Positions 1 to 11,694 of a DNA stretch of 64,000 bases are shown here, one piece after another. A program made the translations under genes and the position numbers. The stretch is from Gibbula magus (taxonomy: Eukaryota > Mollusca > Gastropoda > Trochida > Trochidae). The DNA lies in the NCBI GenBank assembly GCA_936450465.1, contig OW388303.1, positions 3,989,693-4,053,692 on the forward strand. Direction: 5' to 3'. The notes under the pieces were generated by a model. That model was not told the origin of the DNA and searched no databases. It saw only the letters and a program-made list of their open reading frames with translations. Every line of letters begins with the position of its first letter. Position 1 is the stretch's first letter.

Positions 1-234
1 CACTTATAAAAGTGATGAGTTGATGTCAAATTCATTTTTTCGTTAGCCTCAAGAAGACAAGATTTATGATGAATAATTATAACGAGCTGTGTATACCTAA
101 CCTCAGGAAGTACTTTGTAGTTGATGCAATATAAGAAAAGTGTGGAAAATCTAAACCTCAGTCACGTGATAAAATTCGAAATGTGTTCATCAACATATGA
201 GTGATTGGCAAGAATAAGCTTGCAATGTTTGAAA

Positions 235-1190
235 ATGATCCCCGGGTGCCTTACTATTCAAGTGAGCACTTTAAATGAAAGGGTAATTCAAGAAAGATGA
301 GATCTTATCATCTAGATATGCATTTAATGTGAGATGGTCTTTAATCAGCTTGACAATTATGACATTGTTTGAATGATCTATTAAAAATGAATAAGGATAT
401 ACAAATATCGAAGGCCTATCAACGATCGATAAAATAGAATGGCCATGATTAAGTTTCACTCAAAATGGAACCTACATCAAGGCAAAGGTCAAAGGTTATA
501 ACCTCAGTGTGTGACATAGGAAGCATAACATTTCAAATGCTGTCGAATTAAAAGTTATAGTGATAGTTAGAAATATGACTTTTTCAATGGTCTTATGTCA
601 AAAGAAACACATATATCAAGTTTCAAAGTCATATCAAAAGTTTGAGTTAAACCCACAGTCAGAAAATCAAGCATTCAAAATTTAGGGATATATTAATATA
701 AATAATACTAATCGGATTGGTCCCAAAAACAGACATGGATATCAGTGATGTATATCCAAAGTATCTGTATGTTTCACAATTATTTATTAAAAACAACTGT
801 GTGAGGAGTTGATTACAGAACACAGGTACTGTCAGTCTGAAATCAGAAAGCCGCGCACTCTAAGTCAAGGGACATATAACTGTGATAATATTGTTCTGAT
901 TGGTCCCAAAAACGCACATGCGTATCACTGATGTATATCCAAAACATGTGTAACGTCTCAGAAAAAATGATGAATAAACTTTGGGAGGGGTTGATTTCAG
1001 AACACAATTAGCGTTTTCAGGACGGACGGACGGACAGACGGGCTGCACCACGTCAATAAAAGGACTCTTTTCCCAGTTATCAACGAGGGTATAAAAGGTT
1101 GAATTATACCCCCGTAAAGTAAGCGGGGGTATAAAGCGGTTCTTCCAATCGCGCACAGACACTTTTAAATTATCTGAGATTTAAAGTTTT
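235..1190 (-). repeat. Interspersed repeat family D, copy 1
   Basis: This stretch reads, on the minus strand, as a diverged copy of the sequences near 7975-8420 and 24090-24600. Shared landmarks are a (GTCC)n run (here GGAC at 1020-1035), phrases such as GATACGCATGTGC and TTTTTGGGA, and a segment matching CACACTGAGGTTA near 24390. It contains no credible protein; the 100-codon open frame at 860-1162 is an accident of the repeat. The class of element is unknown. Borders are approximate. Confidence 0.6.
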
Positions 1191-2712
1191 AGCTCATCAG
1201 GCCTGAAAGGCCAAATGGGCTTATGGCATGGCATGGTGTACGGCGTCCGTCCATCCGTCCGTCCATCCGTCCGTTCATCCGTCCGTTCATCCGTCCGTCC
1301 ATCCGTAAACGACTCCACAGAGCTGGAATTTTGTGTGCAGACTTCTTGGCCAATGGGGATTCTAAATTGTAGATTTCGTGACCCCCTGACCCCAAATGGG
1401 GTCACAGGGGTCACATCCTTAAAAACCTATTGTCACAGGTGTCACATCCTTAAAAACCTATTTTCACCTTCTTCTCCAGTTGCAAAAGGTCTAGAGAGCT
1501 GAAAAGTTGTGTGCAGACTCCTTGGCAAATGGGGATTCTAAATTGTAGATTTTGTGACCCCGTCACAGGGGTCACATCCTTAAAAACCTATTGTCACAGG
1601 GGTCACATCCTTAAAAACCTATTTTCATTTTCTTCTCCAGTTCCAAAAGGTCTAGAGAGCTGAAAAGTTGTATGCAGACTCATTGGCCGTTGGAATTCTA
1701 AATTGTAGATCTCGTGACCCCATGACCCCAAATGGGGTCACAGGGGTCACATCCTTAAAAACCTATTTTCATCTTCTTCTCCAGTTGCAAAAGGTCTAGA
1801 GAGCTGAAAAGTTGTGTGCAGACTCCTTGGCCAATGGGGATTCTAAATTGTAGATTTTGTGACCCCGTGACCCCAAATGGATCACGGGGGTCACATTCTT
1901 AAAAACATATTTTCATCTTCTTCTCCAGTTCCAAAAGGTCTAGAGAGCTGAAAAGTTGTGTGCAGACTCCTTGGCCGTTGGGATTCTAAATTGTAGATCT
2001 AGTGACCCCGTGACCCCAAATGGGGTTACAGGGGTCACATCCTAAAAAACCTATTTTCATTGTATTCTCCAGTTCCAAAAGGTCTAGAGAGCTGAAAAGT
2101 TGTGTGCATACTCCTTGGCCAATGAGGATTCTAAATTGAAGATTATGTGATCCCGTGACCCCAAATGGGCTCACAGGGGTCACATCCTTAAAAACCTATG
2201 TTCATCTTCTTCTCTAGTTCCAAAAGGTCTAGAGAGCTGAAAAGTTGTGTGCAGACTCCTTGGCCAATGGGAATTCTAAATTGTGGATCTCATGACCCCT
2301 TGACCCCAAATGGGGTCACAGGGGTCCCATCCTTAAAAAACCTATTTTCATCTTCTTCTCCAGTTCCAAAAGGTCTAGAGAGCTGAAAAGTTGTGTGAAG
2401 ACTCCTTGGTCAATAGGGATTCTAAATTGTAGATTTTGTGACCCTCTGACCCCAATCTAGGTCAGGGGTCATGACCCAAAAACCTATTTTTATCTTTATC
2501 TCAAGTATGTCAATCTCTAGAAAGGTGAAATGTTGTGTAGATACTTTTTGGTCAAAGGTGATTTTTAAAAGGTGATTGGTGACCCTGTGACTCCAAATAC
2601 TGGTCACAGGGGTCTTGATCTAAAAACCTATTTTTTGCTTGTTAACAATGTATTACTTAGATAACTTAGACATTCAACCTTAGATAATAAATCAATGAAA
2701 TTCTGATGAGCT
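1191..2712 (+). repeat. Composite repeat (AGCTCATC family) with ~145-bp tandem units, copy 1
   Basis: It starts with AGCTCATCAGGCCTGAAAGG, runs through a GGCATGGCATGG block and a (GTCC/ATCC)n microsatellite (1240-1310), and then repeats a unit of about 145 bp many times. Each unit has the landmarks AGGTCTAGAGAGCTGAAAAG, CAGACTCCTTGGCCAATGGG and GTGACCCCAAATGG. Near the right end the same 8 bp reappears inverted (GATGAGCT, 2705-2712), though homology to the 15.4-kb copy continues a little further. Other copies lie at 15424-15780, 46690-47480 (inverted) and 52198-52700. No transposase is visible, so the mode of spread is unknown. Confidence 0.7.
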
Positions 2713-3470
2713 ACAGACCCCATGGGTTTATTTTTTGTCGTTTCCATGGAAACGTTACATTTTGGACTTAGTTTTATTGTGTTCAATGGGGACAAGTTTT
2801 CTCGGATACTCTCATGACCATACTCTTTGACGAGTTCGAAAACCAGTTCCGAAATATTATTAGTTATGGCCCTTGAATCCGAAATTTAACTTAGTACCAA
2901 AAGAACTGTGAAGCTCCAATGGAGACAAGTTCTCTCGGAAACTAATACATCTAGGTGAATGAAATTTAATATGGAGGTAGTCCAGATGATACTCTTCATC
3001 GAGTTCGAAAACCAGTTCCGAAATATTATTTTTCACGAAGTTATGGCCCCTTGACTCCGAAATTGAACTTGGTACCAAAAGAGCTGTGATGCTCCAATTG
3101 GGACAAGTTTTCCCGGCAACTATTACATCTAGGTGAATGAAATTTAACATGAAGGTAGTCCAGATGATATTCTTCATCGAGTTCACAATATCATTTTTTA
3201 CGGAGTTATGAAGCCCAATCTGTAATTGAACTTGGCACAAATTACCGGTGTGATGCTCTCATGGAAAAAAATAAGTTACCTGAAAAATATTACATCTGGG
3301 TGAATGAAATTTTGGAATAACAGTCAGTTCCTAAAATTATTTTGGACACTTATGATGCTTGAAGCTGTTTTTATACATAGTACCCTTCACATCTATAATT
3401 CTCAATGGACGGATAGCGGATGACGGGGGTATGTGAGGCATGCTCACTTTTTACTTGTGTTAATTGTGCC
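2713..3470. repeat. Tandem repeat of ~170-180-bp units
   Basis: A second tandem block follows the first. The phrase CGAGTTCGAAAACCAGTTCC occurs near 2832 and 3000 and a decayed form near 3179, giving a unit of roughly 170-180 bp. The block ends in GGATGACGGGGGTATG near 3420. It may be the distal part of a larger GTCC-type repeat. No coding potential was seen. Confidence 0.6.
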
Positions 3471-3947
3471 ATTTAAATCTGAGTTTGTGAAGGATCACTT
3501 CGATTAACATACCAATATTGTACAGTTGTTCAGCAAGTTCGGAATTCACTGTCATAAGAGACAGACTTGTATTCATCAGATGTCAAATTATTCTTCTGAT
3601 GCAAACCACTTTTTCACAAAAACTTTATTAATTTTTACAATAATCAAGTATTTCTAGTTACAAAAACTCCTACAATGACTCATAGTAGAGAAAATGTGTT
3701 GATGTAAGATACAAAATGTCGGAAGTGAACATCCTCACCTGAGGATTTTATCAGTTCATGTAAATAAATTTCTCACGTTTTCTCACTTGCGTTCAGATCT
3801 TTCAACAAGCTTATATTGCTTGAACTTACGTCATACCCGTTGGCAAAGGCGGCATATAAGTCACGTTGAAGATGAGATACCTCATTTGATGTAATGACAT
3901 TGACTCTAATCATTTGAAATCTGACATATTGTATCTTTATTCAGAAT
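3471..3947. other. Noncoding AT-rich DNA
   Basis: No open frame of significance, RNA gene or recognisable repeat was seen here. Confidence 0.5.
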
Positions 3948-4355
3948 CACGGGCGTATGCTTCAAAATATATACATACATAATAAGATAATGTGTTCTTA
4001 TGTTCTTCTACTCGTATATGAGGGTCTATGCATGCTGTGAATATTAAGAAACAAAGAGCCATTTGATCGTTGATAAAAACAAACATGCCACTTGAAATGA
4101 CCTATCAAGCCTCTGATGTAACATAGACATTTTGTTGTACAATTTCGTTTCACGGGCATATGCTTCAAAATATATACATAAATAATAAGATAATGTGTTC
4201 TTATGTTCTTCTACTCGTATATGAGGGTCTATGTATGCTATGAATATTAAAGAAACAAGGAGCCATTGGATCGTTGATAAAAAGAAACATGCCACTTGAA
4301 ATGATCCATCAAGCCTCTGATGTAACATAGACATTTTGTTGTACAATTTCGTTTA
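3948..4355. repeat. Direct tandem duplication, period ~203 bp
   Basis: A block beginning CACGGGCGTATGCTTCAAAA at 3948 is repeated from 4151 with few changes, up to the phrase GTACAATTTCGTTT. The 100-codon minus-strand open frame at 4044-4346 simply reads through both copies and is not considered a gene. The block lies just downstream of the Tc1-like element, in what was the original 3' flank of gene A1. Confidence 0.8.
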
Positions 4356-4439
4356 CAATGATGCAATCAAATGGGAAGCAACACAAACTTTCAACATAAA
4401 CATAAAATTTTGTCATATAGCATTTTTAAACATCGACTA

Positions 4440-5967
4440 CACTCGCGATCAAAAGAAAGTATAAGTCCACTTTAAATGCCCATAAAATAAAAACAAAAGA
4501 CGATATTAAAGTGCCGTAAAGTGGATTATATTGAGCAATCAGATGACAATAATTTACACACAAAAACTGCATCGGCTGATTCCAATGATCGACCTTATAG
4601 TCAATGAATCACATAGGGGGTCAAAATAAAATACTTTAATGTCTCTTTATTGTCTGTTGAGAAGCCAGAAAGGTACTTTGCAATTGTCAATAACGAGTAT
4701 GACCGCCTGCAGCGTCAATACAGGCCCTGACACGTCTCCTCATCGACATGGTCAAACGTCGGATGACGGCCGCTGGTATCTGTTGCCATTCTTCTCTGAG
4801 GGCACGGACAAGTTCCTGTCAGTTTTGTGGGACGGGTCTACGGTTTCTTATCTGCCTGTTAAGGTGATCCAACAAGTTTTCTATGGGATTTAAGTCCGGG
4901 GAACAGGCAGGCCACTGGAGAACATTGACGTTGTTCTGTTGCATCACGTTAACTGTGGCTCGTGCGGTGTGGGGTCTTGTGTTATCATGCTGGAATATGA
5001 CACCCTGGCGTTGTGCTTGCAGAAAAGGGAATACAACCGGCTGCAGAACTTGTTGAATGTATTGCTGTGCATTCAGATTTCCATTTATAATGACAAGTTG
5101 AGTTTGAACGTCACCACAGATACCCACAACATCACACCACCGCCACCGTAAGGGTGAACATGTTGGATACATGGACGAGCGAAACGTTCACCACGGCGCC
5201 TCCAGACCATCTGCCTTCCATCATTATGGTACAGACAGAAGCGACTCTCGTCAGTGAATAAGACTGGCCTCCAGTTCCGAGCTTGCCATCTGTACACTCG
5301 CCTTGCCCATTGGAGTCGGTTACGTCGGTGTCGAGGGGTCAAGGCCATCGCTCGGTAAGGGCGGTGTGCCCAAATACCAACTGTACGCAATCTTCTTGAC
5401 ACTGTGTGTCTACTAATACGATTGGCGAATGCCGTTACCGCTGTTTCCGTTGCCGTCACGAAGCGATTTCAGAGGTGAATGGTCCGGATGGTCTGGTCTT
5501 CTTGGGGCGTGGTCGCACGTGGTCTGCTACTTCGAGGTCTGTCTTGGCTCCGACCAGTCTGCCTGAGACGTTTGAGAAGCCTGGAGATTGTCAGTGTCGT
5601 GCAATTGAACGTTCGAGCAATGTTGTCTTGTGTAGCCCCCATTTCCGCCATGCCAATAGCTCTCTCTCGTTCTTCCTGGGTCAACCGTGGCATTCTTTTT
5701 GTGTGTTTTCAGTTGGTGTCATCCTACGGTATTCAGCAGTCCCATTTATACCTGTTTTCGACACTTACATTTCATGCATTTGAATTTAAACACAATTCAC
5801 GATTTTCCCGGTTTTTGAAATCCACAACAACCTTGGTTGCGTTTTTCCGATGTGCATTATGTTTCTGAAGGCTTACCATCATATTTTATCACTAACGATG
5901 GATATCATAAAAAAAAAATCTATTTCTATCAAATTGAAAAACCTATACTTTCTTTTGATCGGGAGTG
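4440..5967 (-). mobile_element. Tc1/mariner-like DNA transposon, full length but dead
   Basis: The element is 1,528 bp long. Its inverted termini begin CACTC and continue CGATCAAAAGAAAGTATA: left 4440-4463, right 5944-5967, with one mismatch. TA dinucleotides flank it at 4438-4439 and 5968-5969, the usual target duplication of Tc1/mariner elements. A damaged transposase gene lies inside on the minus strand. The insertion interrupts the stop codon of gene A1, and element and gene point the same way. A TTTATT at 4649-4654, which is AATAAA on the minus strand, could now serve as polyadenylation signal for the element and perhaps for A1. Confidence 0.93.
4687..5693 (-). pseudogene. Tc1-like transposase (DD34E), inactivated
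   Basis: The reading starts MPRLTQEERERAIGM at 5693, with an N-terminal helix-turn-helix region like that of Tc1 transposases. The catalytic triad can be placed: Asp in VLFTDESRF, Asp in QHDNTRPHTA, and Glu in SPDLNPIEN, with 34 residues between the second Asp and the Glu, hence DD34E. The end is RRRVRACIDAAGGHTRY. Three lesions break it: an in-frame TGA at 5469-5471, an in-frame TGA at 4819-4821, and a frameshift near 5122-5128 after VMLW. Both stops are compatible with CGA to TGA decay. It cannot make an active enzyme as it stands. Confidence 0.92.
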
Positions 5968-6989
5968 TACATTGAAGATATTAATCGTTTTGGTTTAACT
6001 TTGCCCATATTTATTCTATGCATAGTGTCATTGTGCTCAAATGACAGTCTATAAAGTACGGGAGAGTTTTTGTACAGATCGCAGAATGCATAAATATTTG
6101 AACCGGAAAGGACAAAATCATTGAATTTGCAGTTGTCGAAAACTGCTCCTCTCATCTTCATTCCTTTCACATCATGTTCTTCTATGCTTACCACATTCTC
6201 CTTCAAACTAATGAGTCTGTACTTTTGGATAACTTTGTCATGCATTATCAGAGGATACAGGGAATATTTTCCTCTGTTAAGAAATGTGTCACAACACTTG
6301 GATATTCTCTTTTGTAGATCAAAATGGCAAATTGGACTGTTCCTGCCATAGTTTGCCCACCAAAACAGACTTGAGTGCCATTTTGAAATTCCAACATTGG
6401 ACACCCAAGGTGATTTATGAGTTAAAATGATCTTATTAGACCTGTTACAGTTAACTTCAGTAAAACTGAGATGTCCACTTTTCAACTTCGCTGTTATTAA
6501 TGATATTCCTGATTCCAAGATGGTGAATCCTAAAACTTCTCGACTGACCAAAAATCCAGTCTTGGATAAGGATATATGCCCAAAGAGACATGAATTAATA
6601 CCCCAAGTTAGAATGTAAATGTTGAGTGTTTCCTGGTGAATCTGAATATCAGCTATCATAGGTCTTGTCATCAAGTTTGTTAAGTGGATAAACTTATCTT
6701 CAAAATCATGTTTCACCATTACGCTGTGATCCATTGTGAAAAGAAAAAGACGATTTCGCTGCTGATCGTCTTTGCTTTTAAATCCAGTTGTCCTCATACT
6801 TTCAACAGGATCACACGAGTATTTCCTTCCTGAGGAAATAAATTCAGCTTGACATTCGTTTTTCTTCTTAAAATCACATATCATGAAGTTACGAAGAGTT
6901 ATCCTGGAGTTAAAGATGGTATTGTCAGTTTGGATCATACTGGCACATAGACAAATTGCCAAGAAACCAGTGAGTAATAGTGAGTGCAT
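5943..6989 (-). CDS. Secreted orphan-family protein A1, C-terminus altered by a transposon
   Basis: This is an intronless gene for 348 residues. I start at the ATG at 6989-6987, preceded by TTCGGG as in A3; an open frame reaching 6998 needs a GTG start. A signal peptide (MHSLLLTGFLAICLCASM) is followed by Cys38, Cys46 and Cys59 in the family pattern CX7CX12C. Family motifs follow: DIQIHQETLNIY, GFTILESG, LFWW, CHFDLQKRISKC and VLSGSNIYAFC. I do not recognise the family; blade-like spacing suggests a secreted beta-propeller, which is inference. The last residues, YTPDQKKV and the TAG, come from the target-site TA and the Tc1-like terminal repeat. Before insertion the frame read ATG TAG and the protein ended KRLISSM, in line with the ends of A2 and A3. 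Its original 3' flank now lies beyond 4438. Confidence 0.85.
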   Translation of the reverse strand: MHSLLLTGFLAICLCASMIQTDNTIFNSRITLRNFMICDFKKKNECQAEFISSGRKYSCDPVESMRTTGFKSKDDQQRNRLFLFTMDHSVMVKHDFEDKFIHLTNLMTRPMIADIQIHQETLNIYILTWGINSCLFGHISLSKTGFLVSREVLGFTILESGISLITAKLKSGHLSFTEVNCNRSNKIILTHKSPWVSNVGISKWHSSLFWWANYGRNSPICHFDLQKRISKCCDTFLNRGKYSLYPLIMHDKVIQKYRLISLKENVVSIEEHDVKGMKMRGAVFDNCKFNDFVLSGSNIYAFCDLYKNSPVLYRLSFEHNDTMHRINMGKVKPKRLISSMYTPDQKKV

Positions 6990-7974
6990 CCCGAACACTC
7001 TTGTTCTCCACTTCAGTAAAACAAGTACAGCAAATAAAATAAAAGCTGTGGAGTTTTAGAAAAGGTGTTCATATCGTATATATCTTAATGACACAGAGCG
7101 TATTTATCTTCTTGTTTCTCGTTCTGTGATGTTTCCAAAGATAAAACTAAATTTCTTATTGTTTGAAAGCTTTTTGCGATAAATGTAATTTGATAATAGA
7201 AAAGAAACACTGACAATATCGAACCATACTATCCAAAACAGAAGAAAGTGGAAGCAATTAGCTTAAGTGAAAACAGAATAAATATATCTCTAATTGCAAA
7301 AAATAAATCTACTCCTAATGTTAGAACAAAATGTGCATGTACATTGAGTAGGTGTTTTTTTCTAATTGTACCTACAGTAAGATGCCGCATTTGATGTGAG
7401 TCATTGAATGTGAAAATGATGAATTATGGAGAGTCATTTTACTGTTCGAGGAAACTATAATATTGTTCTCAGTCAATACTATCCTAAATCAAGACACTTT
7501 TTGTTTTTGGGCTAATTTATTCTACTTTTGGAATATCGGTTTAAAATCATCAAGTAATTGAGGTGCAATTAATATTGTCGTGAAATGAAAATCCTCATGG
7601 CCAGTTCTAGTGATGTAATTACACTTGTGTATATGACGTGTTCGCCAGCTATACTACAACGTTAGTCAAACACAACAAGATTATGAAATAAAGAATTTCA
7701 GCCTCAAACACGAATATAACATAAATACTGTACAGGGCTTTTTCCATTCTAGATGTTGTATACTGGACAAGAATATATAGGGATATATGTAAAAAAAAAT
7801 ATTTTTGAATATTGACCTATCTATACAATTACACAATGTTGAAATATCCATCGTAAAACTTTTAATTTCTTAACTTATTTTGACCATTTATATGGAATTG
7901 ATCCTATGATTAATTTGATCATCTGATGTGACTTATTTAAATTTCAAAGTACACCTATATTGAGAATGTCCTCA
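6990..7974. other. Upstream region of A1, noncoding
   Basis: AT-rich DNA upstream of the minus-strand gene A1. The phrase GAGAACAAGAGTG sits directly upstream of the A1 start (minus strand, within 6996-7011) and recurs upstream of A2. No other feature was recognised. Confidence 0.45.
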
Positions 7975-8420
7975 TAATTGACCAATTACAGTCAGAATAT
8001 ATATCAGATAAAAGCCATTTTTATTCCCCGCGTGAAACCGAAGTCCATCTGTCAGGCCGTACATCCGTCCGTCCCTCCCGAAAGCGGTACATGGTCTGTG
8101 TTCTGAAATCATGTCATGACCCTTGACTGACAGTCTCGTCTTTACAATTTCAGACTGAAAGTACCTGTGTTCTGGAATTAACTCCTCCCACAATGTTTTA
8201 CCAATCTTTCTGAAACAATACATAGGCTTTGGATAAACATTGGTGATACGCATGTGCTTTTTGGGGACCACTGAGGTAAGAACCATTTTGTGAGAAACTG
8301 GTCATAATTTTTACATGCTTTTGATATGACCTTCGATATTTGATAGGCTTAGTTATTTCAATAGGTCATTGAATTACCCTTACTTTTAAACTGATTATTT
8401 GGAGAGCACTCTTGTTACAA
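7975..8420 (+). repeat. Interspersed repeat family D, copy 2
   Basis: It contains CCGTACATCCGTCCGTCC near 8060, GCGGTACATGG, TTCTGAAATCATGTC and GATACGCATGTGCTTTTTGG, all shared with the copies at 24090-24600 (same strand) and 235-1190 (inverted). It has no coding potential. The 104-codon minus-strand open frame at 7972-8286 is rejected as a shadow of the repeat. Confidence 0.6.
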
Positions 8421-8576
8421 TTGTACATGGGATATGAAGATTTACAAACATAACAATAGAGGTATAATAAAAATTGTGTAAACATTACAATGCAGTTTCA
8501 AAATATACGAGTATCAATCATAGGACAAATTATGGCATGTCGACTGGAATTTGTAGAAGTTTACACTAAACGCCAA

Positions 8577-8905
8577 AAGAAACGTTACCCCAATTCTTTT
8601 GTTAATAACATTTTAAGTATTAAAGATATTTAAGAAATGAATGGTTCAAAAGAAAGCCGAATAACGTAGCTTTATGCTAATAACACGTTTAAAAATCCTT
8701 ATAGATTCATATTGTGGCAAAATGCAGCTTGCTTAAGAAGATTAACATTGTCTGGTTTTCGACCAGGCTGGTAGTAACCAATAAATGTGATTTAGCTGCC
8801 CAGAAGAAGTTGAAAGTAAACTTTTACTTTTGTGACTAGACAAAAAGGATTGTTTGCTTTACATTATAACCCCTAAACGATGAAAATACTGTTATTGAGT
8901 AGCAT
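8577..8905 (+). mobile_element. Repeat family E, end of a Tc1-like element
   Basis: It starts CACTAAACGCCAAAAGAAAC, which resembles a Tc1-type terminus (CACT plus CAAAAGAAA) next to a TA. The phrases GTCTGGTTTTCGACCAGGC, CACATTTATTGG (here as CCAATAAATGTG) and GTGACTAGACAAAAAGG recur inverted at 50025-50240. The latter lies just upstream of a transposase N-terminal remnant, so this is probably the 5' noncoding end of the same Tc1-like family or a MITE derived from it. No right terminus was found. Confidence 0.5.
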
Positions 8906-9945
8906 GCAAGGCAATGGAATTCCTACTTTGTTATTTTGAGGGCTGTAGACAAATATACTATAATGTTATTCTTACAATCCTAAAGTTAGGTTACTTTTTA
9001 GTTCTCAATGCTTTCTGTACATGACGTGTATAATATATTCACTAATAATACTACATTTTCGCACAGTCACATCGCCACACAGCTCCTGCAATGCCAAGCC
9101 AGAATAGAAGTAGATATCTACAAAAGCATCTTCTTTTGTTGAATACTCATTCATTAAGAAATCTATTAGTTTCATAGTTTGTTTTATCTTGATAAACAAT
9201 CATAGTTATAATTGAAAGGGAAATCTTTTAATCAATTCCACTTCAGATGATAGATGTTTATCGACTATTTAATAAATATGTAATACATAGTTCACTTTTC
9301 CATTTATATCCTAAAAATCTTGATATTTGTTAACCACCTTCATAATTGTGCATGTAACATGATCACATAGGTTATATTTATCAGTATTTTATTTGATTGA
9401 TATGAAATATGGAAGGTGTTTGCCTTTTTCATAGTCATAGCTGCACATATATCTAAGTGTAGAGCACCACATACTATGTCCCTACAGTATATACTAAAAC
9501 CAATCTATAGTATCCATCTGAAACAAACACTCGCAAGCTCAATAATTACCATTTGTTTGCAGTTATAGAAATACATTGTTAAAAAAGGTTTAAGAAGTTT
9601 CCAATGAAAATTTCTAATGGCAAGATGCCACGAGATATACAGATTATATGCAATAATACGTACCAGATTAGGTATAAATGACTTCCGTCATGCACAAGAA
9701 ACATTAAAAGAAACGAAGATAATGAATAATATATAACTGATAAGTGATTGAAATTGGTGTTATATATATATTTTCTAAACGGATCTGGAAGTGTACCATG
9801 ATATGAGGGTATGATAAGACAACCTGATCATTAACTTTTAATTATTGCAACACATTTATCTTTCTTTGCTGACACTTTAGCAGGTATTGTCTTTCATTGA
9901 GAACAAGAGTGTGAACGTAAACCATCGTTTAGTTTCTTAACATCG
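8906..9945. other. Upstream region of A2, noncoding
   Basis: AT-rich DNA with no recognised repeat or RNA gene. GAGAACAAGAGTG at 9899-9911 matches the A1 upstream sequence, suggesting a shared ancestral 5' UTR. Confidence 0.45.
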
Positions 9946-11007
9946 ATGAAAGCAGTCTTCAAGATGTCGCTCCTTATTCTTGCTGGGTTTCTGACAGTTT
10001 CACATTGTGATGGTATGATTCAACCGGATAATACCTTGACCAACTCCAGATCGATACTTTACAACCACTTGGTATGTCTGTTACAGCACTCCAGTGAATG
10101 CCAACATGAAATGGACACTAATAATTGGCCATACCGTTGTAACGTACTTGAAAATAACAGTGAAACTTTACCAAATGTGATTCAACTCAAAGAATCAAAA
10201 CCAAAAGACCTGTTCATTTTAACCTGGGACTTCACGGTGATGGTAAAACGAAATTTGGTAGATTCTTTTATTAAGTTGAATACTATGAAATTTCCTCCTT
10301 TGATTGTCGATATGCAAATTCATCAAGAAACTCTAAACCTGTATACCCTCACCCTGGGTAGTAGTGGATTCTTGGCAGTACATGTTGCATTGTCACACAA
10401 GGGGAGGAGACTCAGTAACGGACTATATGGATTCACTATATTGGAATCAGGAAGATCAGTAATAACAGCAAAGGGGAAACGGCAAATAACCTTTACTGAA
10501 GTACGCCGTTATGGATTGACAAGAAAGATACTTTTTACTCAGAAGAGACCCAAAAATATTATGTCAGTTGTGACCACTATCGGAATAGCTAAAATTGATG
10601 CAAGTTTGTTCTGGTGGATCAACCACATGGAAATCAATCCAGTTGGTTATTTCGATTTAGAAAACAGAAAATCGAAATTCATTACCGTATTTCACCATGC
10701 AACAAAACTTTTCGTCTTCCCAATGTCCAAAATGGATCAAGTTGTACAGGATTTCAAAGTCATTGCATTGAATCAGAAGGTGGTTGTCATAGATGATTAC
10801 AATTTAAAAGGTGAAAGAAAAGACATACGAGCTTTGGATAATTGCAAATTTGAGGATATTACACTTTCTGGATCTCACCTATATACACTTTGTGGAAGAA
10901 GCAAAATAGCTTCCACATTATATACAATGTCACTGTGGCAAAATGACACTTTACACATAATGAATGTAGGTAAATTTCGTGTAAAACGACTAATACAAGT
11001 GCATTAG
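9946..11007 (+). CDS. Secreted orphan-family protein A2
   Basis: This is an intronless gene for 353 residues. The first ATG is at 9946; a second in-frame ATG at 9964 gives MSLLILAGFLTVSHC, which aligns best with the signal peptides of A1 and A3, so it may be the used start. Cys44, Cys52 and Cys65 form the CX7CX12C signature. The body carries DMQIHQETLNLY, GFTILESGRSVITA, LFWWINHMEINPVGYF and ITLSGSHLYTLCG. It ends RVKRLIQVH. The reading frame is intact, and an AATAAA at 11113-11118 lies 106 bp after the stop. A secreted propeller-like fold is inference; I cannot assign a function. A2 is head-to-head with A1, with about 3 kb between their starts. Confidence 0.86.
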   Translation: MKAVFKMSLLILAGFLTVSHCDGMIQPDNTLTNSRSILYNHLVCLLQHSSECQHEMDTNNWPYRCNVLENNSETLPNVIQLKESKPKDLFILTWDFTVMVKRNLVDSFIKLNTMKFPPLIVDMQIHQETLNLYTLTLGSSGFLAVHVALSHKGRRLSNGLYGFTILESGRSVITAKGKRQITFTEVRRYGLTRKILFTQKRPKNIMSVVTTIGIAKIDASLFWWINHMEINPVGYFDLENRKSKFITVFHHATKLFVFPMSKMDQVVQDFKVIALNQKVVVIDDYNLKGERKDIRALDNCKFEDITLSGSHLYTLCGRSKIASTLYTMSLWQNDTLHIMNVGKFRVKRLIQVH

Positions 11008-11112
11008 GTTTCTTACCTACTTTGGTATCATGAATTGAAAACCATTGGTTATAATTATTTGCATAATAACAATAGATAACCGACAATATGAGACATATTT
11101 AACATTAAAGAA

Positions 11113-11118
11113 AATAAA
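11113..11118 (+). promoter_or_regulatory. Polyadenylation signal of A2
   Basis: AATAAA 106 bp downstream of the A2 stop, the nearest canonical signal. It is supported by motif and position only. Confidence 0.5.
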
Positions 11119-11694
11119 CATTTACTGCACTTTGTATCATGTGATTTACTAGTAGCACGTACTTTGCGTCATACGCTTTCAAAACCATGACCCCTTTGTT
11201 GTAGGACTTTATACTGGTCAGACACCCGTCTGTATGTTTCATAAAGATCAATCCAATAAAAAATTTGGAACATTTGATTGGTTGCTATTTTTAAGAAAGT
11301 AATATCATTGACGGAAAACATACACAAGTTCACAACATAATTACATTTGAAGATGACATGGAACGTTTTAAGCTAGATATTTAAGCTAGTTGACGTGCTC
11401 TAATATATGTATCCTCGGGGGATTTTAGTTTTATTATTCGTTAAAGGTGCATCCATTTTGACTCAATATTAATGTATTTGTACCATATGTACATGTGGTG
11501 TTTTCAGTTCAAATAACTTCCCTTAACTTCCATATTCATCCCAAATCACCAAATATATCATAATTACAAGTTTCGAATGAAAATCAAACAACAACATATT
11601 ATACATGTGCAGAAACTGCAACTACAGGTCCAATTAATACGCACAGAAGTTATTTGACCTAATAATCATTACCAACCAAAATTTGTCTTTTTAT
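11119..11694. other. Noncoding spacer
   Basis: AT-rich DNA with no recognised feature. Confidence 0.4.

Noticed and set aside
5406..5868. 125- and 129-codon plus-strand open frames
   Set aside because: Antisense shadows of the Tc1-like transposase.
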